From Amoebophrya sp. AT5.2 (taxonomy: Eukaryota; Sar; Dinophyceae; Syndiniales; Amoebophryaceae), in the NCBI GenBank assembly GCA_005223375.1, contig RXOD01005959.1, forward strand, positions 1 through 11,831: 11,831 bases of DNA, written 5' to 3'. Numbering within the stretch: the first letter of the stretch is position 1; every line of letters starts with the position of its first letter. Of the stretch, positions 1 through 8,200 are shown in pieces. The translations under genes and the position numbers were made by a program. The notes beneath the pieces were generated by a model, which saw only the letters and a program-made list of their open reading frames with translations, made no database searches and was not told the DNA's origin.

Positions 1-48
1 AAAGATGGGGCAAAAGATGGGGTAAAAGATGGGGTCAAAGATGGGGTG
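1..48. repeat. 12-bp G-rich minisatellite (end of array)
   Basis: The decamer AAAGATGGGG occurs exactly every 12 bases, at 1-10, 13-22, 25-34 and 37-46, with two-base spacers CA, TA and TC. The array is cut by the window edge, so its full length is unknown. After position 48 the periodicity decays into a G-rich stretch. Confidence 0.9.
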
Positions 49-61
49 CCCACACCGACCT

Positions 62-96
62 GGGGTAAAGGTGGGCTGAGATGGGTTGGGGTGGGG
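62..96 (+). other. Potential G-quadruplex tract
   Basis: Five runs of three or four G (62-65, 73-75, 82-84, 87-90 and 93-96) are separated by loops of 7, 7, 2 and 1 bases. This meets the usual intramolecular G-quadruplex pattern on the + strand. It directly follows the minisatellite and may be its degenerate continuation. Folding is inferred, not shown. Confidence 0.55.
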
Positions 97-283
97 TCCG
101 AGGTGGGTCCCGAGGTGCCGGCGGTCTGCGACGAGAAGTCCGCTGAATATAATCGCGGCCCTTATCCTCGATATCGCTGTCATGTCCACACGGCTCTAGT
201 GCGCCCAGCCTTGTTACTCATTAATTTTCATTGCTCCCTCGCCTTCGGTTTCGAATGCGGATTTTCTCGTAATGGTGAAACAG

Positions 284-435
284 GTCTTTTCTGCCACGTA
301 TACCTGCACACCTTCGTGTACTCAACGGGCGTCGTGTCCGTGGACACCATGAAGCGACTGTCGGAGACGTTGTCGCCGGCCGACCGACAGCAGCTCATAA
401 GTCATCTGATGATGCTTGGGGGACGCATTAAGTGA
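284..435 (+). CDS. Possible last exon of an unidentified upstream gene
   Basis: I do not recognise this protein. A frame ending in TGA at 433-435 has a plausible coding C-terminus: from the Met at 349 it reads MKRLSETLSPADRQQLISHL and continues for eight more residues. Its third codon positions are GC-rich, unlike the spacer that follows. A possible 3' splice site, AACAG|GTC, lies at 283/284. The frame further upstream runs through G-rich repeat-like DNA and does not look coding, so if this is a gene it is the terminal exon of one lying mostly left of the window. It could also be a chance open frame. Confidence 0.25.
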
Positions 436-979
436 ATACATACTCGCGCGGCTGCTGTACCCCTTTGGTGAAAATTTTTGGCTATTAAGATTAACCCAAG
501 GGTGGTTCTTATTCTTAAGCCATGTATTTTGATCGATGGGACGGCGAGAAGCCACTGAAAAACCTTCATGCCGGCACGTATCCGATGCAAAATGCGGGTG
601 GACGAGATTGGTGCTGGCAACACGATGTTCGCTTCGTGGAAGCAGGAAGTGGTCTTGTTAATGAAAGGGTTGTGATTCCGAGTGGATGACAGCAGAGGGC
701 AGGAGAGTTTCCTGATCCTGAAGATCATTGGTTTTCGTGCACATATATTCTGGATGTGGGAGATCCTTTCGACGTGATTCACAGGCAGCTGTGAGGATCT
801 ATATCCCCGCATCCTTTTCTACGGAAGGACCACGTCGCATTGCACTTAAAGTAGCAGCTGGCGCGCACCCATGACTTCGGCGCTTTGGTCTGCTCTTAAT
901 CGTTGTCCTTCGGTTCTTCTCGTGCTCCGTCCCTGCTAGGAGGAGCCAATTTCTATCTACGGCCGCGACAGCGCCAAAG
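436..979. other. Spacer upstream of the PDI-like gene
   Basis: No convincing gene is visible on either strand. The only open frames are short, and the longest, about 136 codons on the minus strand, shows no recognisable domain. Composition is more AT-rich than in the flanking coding DNA. Near the right end, CCCTGCTAG at about 930-939 could serve as a 3' (trans-)splice acceptor before the ATG at 980. This is an inference that assumes a trans-splicing organism. Confidence 0.4.
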
Positions 980-3900
980 ATGCCAAAGATGCCTATGTCT
1001 ATTTGTACGTACCGCTTCGTCCTCCTGCTCGCCGCAACTCTTGACCTCCTCGATGCGCAGCAGCAGATCGTTCGGGTCCGCTTAGGCGGGATGCCGGGTT
1101 TCAACCCGAGGATGCTCACAAATCCACATGGCGGCGCGGTTGTTTCCAGCGGCAGCGGCTACCTTGGCGGGATTTTGGATTTGTTCGCCAGTTCGCTCGG
1201 GGTGGGGACTAGTACCGGTGGCGGGGGTGCAATCGCTTCTCGCGGGCAGCATATCATGTTCGGGAATGCCTCTCCGTTCGCCAGCGGCGACCGATTGGCC
1301 CGTGCGTTGGGGATAGGCGGGTCGAGTGATGTCACGAACTACTACACGCCTGAGCTGAATTTGGACGACAAGCCGTTCGAGAAGATAGTGCAGGAAAAGA
1401 AGCAGGTGGCGGTGCTGTTCTTTTCGCCGGTGTGCGTTTACAGCCAGGCGCTGCAGCCTCTTTGGGACCAGGTGGCGCGGAAAATGGAGCAGAAGGTTCC
1501 GATAATAAGAGTGGACGCGACCATCCAGCGCCCTGAGAAGATGAAAAAGTACGGGCTGTCCTCATATCCAGGGTACCCGGTGATAAGGGTGATCAGCGAA
1601 GATGAAGGAAAAGTGGACTACTTCGACTACGAGCCGAAGGGGTGGGCGACGAGTGTGGAAACGATCACCAGCTGGGTACAATCGGCTATGAACCTATTGC
1701 CTGTTTCAAGCGACCAGTGGATCAGGAATCAATTATAATCGATACAATTACAAACAAACAACACCAGTTGTCCAAGCACGTGTCCACGGGTCACGAGGTG
1801 CACTCGCTCGAGGAGTTCCGCACTTTTCACTTCCAGAATGCTCTCTTTGTCGTGGGGCTGTTCGAGGATGACACGCCCGTCGACGCGCCCACTTCTGCGG
1901 CCCCGCCGGAGTCCTCGTTATCCACCCTTTCCCCCACACAGAAAGCCGACAACCACCACAACGTGCAGACCTTTCTCGAGGCGTCTCACCACTTCGAGAA
2001 CGTGCTGTTTGCGGAGTCGCGGAAGTCCTCACTATCGCGCGAAATCGCGAACTACCTGCGCGATCATCACCATTTGAAGTGCGACACGCTGAACATCGGA
2101 GCCTCGAAGACGAACGAGAAAGTCCTCGCGCTGGGGGACCGCTTTCTGGACGCGGGGGCGAGAGCAGGAGATGCAAACACTGAAACTATTAAATCCACTT
2201 CCACCTCCACCGCCCCTCTGACGTCCCCTCCGATCCAGTGCCGCGGGCCGAAGAATCCGCAGAGACCGGAGTGGGGCGATGAGTTCTCCGTGACGGCGAA
2301 TGCGACGCACTTCACCGCGAGGAGAACGGACCAGAAGACGGGCTGGGACCAGGGCCTGCAGTACACCTGCTGCCTCGAGCGCGCGGCCCTCGCCGGGTCG
2401 GAAGAGCCCCCGCTCGAGCTGAAAGTGCCCTCGGTCACGATGTTTACCCCCTTCGACGAGCAGGTGTACACCTTCGAGAGCGACCACACGATTAAGGGAA
2501 GGATCAACCCATTTTCATGGCCATTGGTCTGGGGGAGTGGGTGTCTTGCAGGGAGGTGGGTAGTTCGTCTCGTATGATGTGCGCACGGGCGATGGGCTGT
2601 ATTCTCTCGCGTTGGGTCTTACATCTCGTCTTGTATTTTGTCTCGTATTTGCTCTCATTCGATGGTCCGGGTACGGCCGCTAGGGAGGGAGTGAAGCAAG
2701 CACTGCAAAGCGACAGGCAGGAGGCGCCAAGAACGTTCTGCGTTGTCTCGTATTTCGTCTTGTATTTTGTCTCGTATTGGATCGCGATAGCGGCCAAAGT
2801 AGCAACACGCCAGAAATGCCGCGGAAAATGGGCTCTGCACCCCTCTAACGCGACGCATATTAACGTGGTGGAATTGATCGAGTTCGTGCACAAGTACCGC
2901 CATAGCGTGCTGACGGATTTCAACGTCGGCACGATGAACGAAATCCTGCAGAGCGCCGCGGCCGCGGATCTGCCGGTGTTGGTGTACTGCGTGGAGGAGG
3001 GTGGAGGGGAGGGGGGTGGGGAGCTCGTGCAGCCGCTGGAGGGCGTAGTGCGGCAGTTCGCGACGAAAATGAAGGGCCGGGTGCTCGCGACAAAAGTGGT
3101 GCGGGGAGAGGACGCGGTAGAAATTTACCGATCTGGCGAGAAGGATGGATCCGGGATGGTCATCGATGTCGTGCCATCATTCACCTGCATTTACTGCGAT
3201 AAATCATTGCAAATAAGAAATCAATCTTCGCCCCGCGCGAAAACAACTAGTGCTTCAATCGATTGAAACAGGGCTACCGCTTCCTTTCCGACATGCTGGA
3301 TCTGGGGTCGTCGCGCACGTTTCCGCTTGTGCGTTTGATGAGCCGCAACAAAGATATGTGATCAGACCAGATGGTACGGAGGTAAATAAAAAGTCAAATA
3401 GAAAGTGGTCAGTGAAAACGAAATTTGGGACGCTGGGGCTTCGGGGTCTCCTTTGCGATGGATGCTTCTGGGAAGGGATTTGCGAAAGGAGTAGAAAGTA
3501 CACGCCAAGCGAGTCTTCTGCAGGTGGAGCCTACAGCTGTCAATAGATGGCCACGCGAGGGATCCCTTTTTGCTCCGCCTTCGCTACTATCGTCTCCACC
3601 TCGGTCGTAGCCGTAGCGCTAGTCAGTAGCTCCTTGTTCCGACTTCTATGAATCTTCCGCGCGCCATCGCTTATTCGGCACTCGCCATCGCTACGGCCAC
3701 TCGTCATCGCTATAGGCCGATCCCCAGAAGTTCCCCCCACTTCCCACTTGGCTGCACTTGCTTTTTGCTACCAGCTGGTCTCCTCCTCATAAAAAAGGCG
3801 CGGTCCCGCGCCCAGTCGGTGTTTAAGTACAAGCTGGAGGATGGCCACAAAAACGAGAACCCAAACAGCGAGATTACGGTCGCCGACCTCGAACAGCTGC

Positions 3901-4439
3901 TCGAAAATTTCGAGAAGAAAACGATCCAGCCGTATCTAAAATCCGAGCCCGCGCCTGACCCGAACTACGTCGACGAGTACGATCCCGTGCGTGTGGTGGT
4001 GGGCTCGACGTTTAAGGATGCTCTGCTGCACCGGGGCGAGCAGGACATTTTTCTGAACATCTACGCGCCGTGGTGCGGCCACAGCAAGAGGCTGCAACCG
4101 GTGTGGAAGGAACTGGCAAGTCGGTTGCGGGGCAACGAAAAACACATCTCGGTAGCCAAGATCGACGGCACGGCAAACGAAATCGTGGACGTGCCGATAA
4201 TCGGCTACCCGACGATCCTCCTGTTCAAAGGAGCTCCGACGGCCGCGGAGCCGAGGCCGAGCGAGAGGGAATTAATGACACCAATCGAGTACCAGGGGGC
4301 GCGAACGAGTGATGCGCTGCTGGCCTGGCTGCAGAAGCAGAGCAGTCACACGCTGAAGCCGGACATGAAGCCAGAAGAGAGGGACCAGGTGGGGGTGAAG
4401 GGCTACGACGCGGGATCGGGACATAGCGACGAAATATGA
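980..4439 (+). CDS. PDI-family protein with two CxxS active sites (five exons)
   Basis: This is a secretory-pathway protein disulfide isomerase family member. The proposed exons are 980-1675, 1768-2493, 2862-3116, 3272-3357 and 3818-4439, giving about 794 residues. Residues 1-26 look like a signal peptide, with a hydrophobic core near 13-24 and likely cleavage after LDA. A Gly/Ser-rich linker (about 36-118) leads to thioredoxin domain a, with CVYS at 152-155 and a cis-Pro loop SYPGYP near 195-200. Domains b and b' have no cysteine motif and match the PDI order: VVGLFEDD, then VTMFTPFDE, then the FPLVRLM strand. Domain a' has WCGHSK (Cys674, Ser677) and GYPT (cis-Pro719). The chain ends in SDEI, a KDEL-like but atypical ER retrieval signal. 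Known PDIs are about 500 residues; the extra length comes from the linker and from low-complexity insertions in b and b'. Both second active-site cysteines are Ser, so disulfide oxidase activity is unlikely. ERp44-like thiol-mediated retention, isomerase or chaperone activity is an inference. Two splice junctions (introns 2 and 4) are non-canonical and placed by homology. Confidence 0.85.
1676..1767 (+). other. PDI-like gene intron 1 (GT-AG, phase 0)
   Basis: A 92-bp intron runs from GTACAA to CACCAG. The frame upstream reads into a stop at 1736-1738, while the frame downstream continues the PDI b domain. Joining TGG|TTG gives ...ITSW-LSKHVS..., which fits the spacing of the a-b domain boundary in known PDIs. 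An imperfect direct repeat, CACCAGCTGG (1666-1675) against CACCAGTTGT (1762-1771), lies at the two splice sites. Confidence 0.8.
2501..2848 (+). mobile_element. Intron-borne repeat element, copy 1 (introner-like)
   Basis: This stretch is homologous along its length, in the same order and orientation, to 9756-10179. Shared blocks include GGATCAACCC at the left end, GTATTCTCT and GTTGGGTCTT, CTAGGGAGGG, CAAGCACTGCA, TAGCGGCCAAA, CGCCAGAAATGCCG, AAATGGGC and CCCCTCTA at the right end. Sub-terminal inverted repeats CCCATTTTC (2508-2516) and GAAAATGGG (2824-2832) are perfect over 9 bp. No transposase or other protein is encoded, so if mobile it would be non-autonomous. The ATTAA direct repeat just outside looks like a target-site duplication. 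Confidence 0.7.
2626..2778 (+). repeat. 24-bp direct repeat inside element copy 1
   Basis: Bases 2626-2649 and 2755-2778 are identical over 24 bp. Each is a run of TCTCGTATTT-like units (T-rich with regular CGT steps). They flank a central GC-rich block carrying CTAGGGAGGG and CAAGCACTGCA. Copy 2 of the element shows the same two T-rich blocks around the same centre, but with TCTGATATTT-type units. Confidence 0.85.
2999..3021 (+). other. G-quadruplex-prone purine tract inside a PDI-like exon
   Basis: Runs of 3, 4, 6 and 4 G are separated by 4, 1 and 1 bases on the coding strand, and encode a Glu/Gly stretch (EEGGGEGGGE) in the b' domain. This glycine-rich insertion is absent from typical PDIs and probably forms a surface loop. 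Confidence 0.5.
3117..3271 (+). other. PDI-like gene intron 3 (GT-AG, phase 0)
   Basis: A 155-bp intron runs from GTAGAA to AAACAG. Reading through it destroys the PDI b' pattern and ends in a stop at 3264-3266. Removing it joins RGEDA to GYRFLSDMLDLGSS and the conserved FPLVRLM strand, with near-exact spacing to known PDI b' domains. Donor and acceptor are canonical. Confidence 0.75.
3358..3817 (+). other. PDI-like gene intron 4, boundaries uncertain and probably non-canonical
   Basis: The b' exon hits a stop at 3359-3361 just after VRLMSRNKDM, and homology resumes at VFKYKLED (from 3819). About 460 bp must be removed. A GT start (AT|GTGATC at 3358) requires an end at GTC|GGTG, which has no AG. 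A good acceptor, GCGCCCAG|TCG at 3815, requires a donor such as AAA|GATATG or GAT|ATGTGA, which lacks GT. No GT-AG pair keeps both the frame and the conserved VRL motif. The 5-bp-or-longer flanking repeat seen at intron 2 is not evident here. Confidence 0.6.
3660..3718. repeat. Three imperfect ~19-bp tandem units in intron 4
   Basis: Units centred on CCATCGCTTATTCGGC, CTCGCCATCGCTACGGCC and CTCGTCATCGCTATAGGCC lie head to tail. A separate inverted repeat, GGCGCG/CGCGCC (3798-3813), sits immediately before the possible CAG acceptor. Confidence 0.65.
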
Positions 4440-5254
4440 TGAAGAGCTGAGTTTGCAATTGCATCGGCGAAAAGGCCGCGCTTAGAAGCTGCGCATTAGC
4501 TCACCTGCGCTTGGAGGCCGCGGGGCAACGCCAACAGCTATTTGTCTCATTCTTGGAAACTAAATGACACGCACCACTACTTGCTTTTGCATTCGCTTTC
4601 ACGCCGTACGACTTACCTTGTTCAGGTGATAACGACAGGAAACGCGGGGTGCTTCCTTGACGCGTTGCGTTCGCATTGCGAGCGTCGTCTCCCCACCTCG
4701 TGTGCAGCTTCGATGATCCCACGCGGGAAATCTCTCCTAAAACGATCGAGGCAGCCCATTACTTTTTCTCGTGCTCCCGGAATTTCGAAAATGGATGCCC
4801 AAGAGATCCTCGTGTCGTGGCATACTACTTGTGAAGCGCAGGTCGTGCTCCCATGAACATTGGTGACGCCTGGAGTAGTATTGTGTCTCGCTTACACTTG
4901 TTTCGCCTAGCGTTAGCTTATGTTGCTACGTCAATGTGCAGGCAAACCGGCGATGTATAGATCCCCTCATGAACTTAGTTATATTTTCATCTTCCTGCAG
5001 CGGTTATGCTCAGTTGTGTAGCTACTTAGGTCGAAGCACTAGAGCAACCATACCCATTTCTATGCATCTCTCTGTGGGTAAATCATCATCTGCATTGTGG
5101 TACCCTGCTGTAGTAGGTCGTGACCCGGTGCGCAGGTAGACTTTACGCTGTTGCTATGCTTGCAATGAATATGTATGCTTTATGTTTACTCCGATGACAG
5201 TCCGTTGCGCGAGGTTTGACAACTGCGTGCGGTTAAGTACGACTAGCGCTCAAG
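4440..5254. other. Intergenic spacer between the PDI-like and TAF1-like genes
   Basis: No gene is supported. The longest open frame, about 104 codons at 4542-4856 on the + strand, has no recognisable motif and lies in DNA of non-coding, AT-richer composition. No AATAAA polyadenylation signal was found close after the PDI stop at 4439. Just before the ATG at 5255, GACTAG (5241-5246) is a possible splice-leader acceptor if the organism trans-splices. Confidence 0.5.
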
Positions 5255-8200
5255 ATGAGTGGCGCGCCCGGCGCCTCGAGCGATCGCAACCTCCCATCAA
5301 CAGCCCCCCTGCTGCAGCGGCCGCTGATTTCCGGCCCGCTGTTCGGGCTCGATGCGCTTGGCCAAGGAATTCCGGCCGCTGCAAAAGCAGTGCCTGCCAT
5401 CGCTAGTACACCAACCGCCGCCGATCCTTCGCACCGCAACAACCGGGGCGTCTGGCTGAGCAAATCTCCGCTCTGGGAACCGACGGATGGTCGGTTTCTC
5501 CCGCCACCGCCACCACCGTTAAACCTCGGCTCCACGACCAAAGCATCGGCCGCACCAGACCCACCGCCAGCTGATGTCTGGGGCGAGGCGCCGGAAGAAG
5601 CAGCGGCGCGCGACGTGTGGCAGCGGTATGTGGATCAGACATCCAGGGATAAAGTCTCGGCTGACCGCGGCGACGTCGATCACGACGACGACTCCTCGGA
5701 GGCGAATTCACTGTATGACGGTTTCGAGCTGCTCGATCAGTATGGGGGACCGGTGCGGAGACCGGAGGCGGGTGTACCGGTGGACAACACGTCCAATGAT
5801 GTCCAGCGAGCGGGAGCGCTGCAGCCGCAGGAGGAGGGTGCCGCTGCGGGGGCCGGGCAAGTCCGGCAACGGGGAGTTGCGGCTGTCCGGCCGCCGCAGC
5901 AGCAAGTACAAGACAAAACAAGCAAAAACCCGACGGCCAAGAAGGAGCAAGGGCATGAGTTCGCGGGCCGGGAAGCGGTGTATCTGGATGACGGCTTGGA
6001 CGCGGATCCGCCGACGTCGCTCCTCGCACGGATGCGTGCCGCGCGGAGGGGTCCGGGAGTCACTGTTTGCTCTCCGCAAGACGACCGAGCAGCTGGCTCG
6101 GGCCGCGATGACCCATTTGTAGCAGGATCGGATCTTGCTCTTGCAGCATCAGCATCATCACGCGGCCGCCAGAACAAGATGGGGAAGCAAGATTACTTCG
6201 CGCTCACCGCTCCCCCCGTCCACCCCTCGCTCGCGCGCTACGAAAGTCGCTGTTTGCTCCGGTTCGCGCTGACAAGTACGGAGAAGCGGCTTTTTGCGGA
6301 GAAGCGGAAGGGCAGATGCACGCACTCGTTGATCGACGACGCGAACTACGAAGAGCCGAGCTACGTGCGCAACGAGTGGCTGGACGGCATTCCCGTATCC
6401 ACATCTTCATCTTCCGCACGAATAAAGAGTCCTAGGAACAACCACGCGCCGCGCCTCCTCACCTTTCGTGGCTCGGGCGTCATCGGTACTACAACTACTA
6501 GCGAGCAGGGACCTGCTGGGACTCCTCCTACTCCTTCTACTCCTCTCTACCCGCGCGTTGCCACGCATGCCGTGATCGAAGACGCGAACCTGGCGGTGTT
6601 CCGGTCCGAGCAGGCCCTACAGGACCGTCGCTACGAGAGGCACAGTCGCATCCGGCGCAACATGGCCGCCCGTAGTAAGGTGCAGGGAAGCAAACAGGTC
6701 CGCGGCAACGTCTTCCAACGCTTACTCCAAGGCACGCTACCACACACGGCGCAGCCGACGCTCGAGCCGCGGCGGTTCAACCTGGACGTCACCTGGCTCG
6801 GAAAAGTTACGCACGTGTTAGCGAGTGAGAGTTGTAGTGGGAGCATCGCCGCCGGGACGAAAAAGCCGACCGGTCAAGCCGCAGCCTCCCGGACAGGGGC
6901 CGCGAAGAACAATCCAGGGGTCGCTGGGGCCAGCACGACGGAGTGCTCGCTCGCGCGACCCGATGCGTTCGCGACGTTGGTGGAACACAGCTCCCGGGTG
7001 CCGCTTGTGTTACCCTCCCGCGGTATGCAGTACAATATAGTGGAAGTGGAATTGAGTAACAAAGCCTCGAAAGACCGAGACCAGTGCTTCGTGCCGCAGC
7101 TCTTCGGCGGAAAGCTGATCCGGAGGCGGGCAGGGTTCTCGGGCGCGGGCGGGGGTGCTGAAAAGGAAGCCCCCAGCTCGACGCTGTCTCTTTTACAGAC
7201 GAACGCCGGGCAAGTACCGCTGGAAGCGATCGGGATCGAGGAGAGCGCGCAGGAGGTTGTACCTTCTGCGGCTACTTGGCAAGATGAAGTGGGGAAAAAA
7301 TCGGAGCAAGGCGGCGTCGGGCAGGCGGGACTGTATCGAGATTTTCTGTTGGTGCGGCGGTGTCCGAAGGATGCAAGCTTCTACAGCAGGGAAATGGTGC
7401 ACATCGCGCAAAGGGGGCTCATGGGAACTGCTGCGGCGGCCGGGTCGAGAAGCAGTAGACGAACCTCTCTAGCGACCGGCGTGACCACCTCTACCTCGTC
7501 CCCGGCGGAGCTGCGTCCTCAACCGGCGAGCAGCAGTGGTCGCGCAGCCGCAGCGATGCGGGTGAAAAAAGAACACAGGGCACCATCTTCCGGCGGCAAC
7601 AAGGAGCATCACCACCATTTCAACCCGGTTTTCGAGGCGCCGCCAATCAAGGGCCGCCAGCGCACGCGGGAGGACATCAAGGGCCTGCGCTCGCTCTTCT
7701 ACCTGCCCCCCGAGCCGAGCACCTGGCCCGCGTTCGTCGGCACGTACGTGCGAGACCGACAGAGCTTCCGCACGGGCGTTGTCGTCGAGATCGTCGAGGA
7801 CAAGGCGGATTTGGAGAGACGCAAGGAGCACGAACGCCGGAAAATGAAAGCCGGGGTGCAACCGATAGATCACCTCCTTCCGAAACCGATCCCGCGCGTG
7901 CTGTTCAACACGGGCGAGCTCGAGGAGGCGCAGGCGTTCCGCCACGCGGACCTCTTCCTGAAAGGTTCACCACCTAGCAAATCTTTAGTAAAACCTGCTT
8001 CTTCGCCCCCAGACAATGGAACTAGGGGAGTGGCTGCGAATGGAAATAACGGAAACACAGCGACCACCCACACGACACACAATAAAAAGCCCTCGAAGCC
8101 GCGCCCCCTGACCCATGATCGGCAAATGATTTCGAGCCAGACGTCGAACCTGTACTGTTTCCAACTCCCGGACAGCAAGCTGTTCCTCACCCGCGTGACC

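Larger units (their letters stand above)
2494..2861 (+). other. PDI-like gene intron 2, non-canonical, flanked by ATTAA repeats
   Basis: A 368-bp insertion interrupts the end of domain b. ATTAA occurs at 2491-2495 and again at 2859-2863, and the cut can fall anywhere in that repeat with the same spliced product. Joining gives FESDHTI-NVVELIEFV, which keeps the length and pattern of the corresponding segment of known PDIs. None of the equivalent cut positions gives GT-AG ends. An alternative GT-AG intron (CAG|GTGTAC at 2464 to CGCCAG at 2813) is possible in frame. It would delete the conserved FE-containing segment and translate the end of a repeat instead, so I rate it less likely. Confidence 0.6.

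Noticed and set aside
402..812. 136-codon minus-strand open frame in the left spacer
   Set aside because: There is no recognisable motif, the composition is not coding-like, and there is no homologous neighbour. Treated as chance.
2504..2932. Minus-strand frame with repeated KYETKYKT-like residues
   Set aside because: The pattern is produced by the T-rich tandem units of the repeat element, and the frame runs across the intron end into PDI exon sequence. It is not a protein repeat.
4542..4856. 104-codon open frame in the spacer between the two genes
   Set aside because: The DNA is AT-richer than real exons here, there are no motifs, and there is no splice continuity with either gene.
5403..6177. 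Several overlapping frames of 120-208 codons on both strands within the first TAF1-like exon
   Set aside because: They are Arg/Pro/Ala-rich shadows expected in GC-rich coding DNA. Only the 5255 frame stays open through the conserved segments.
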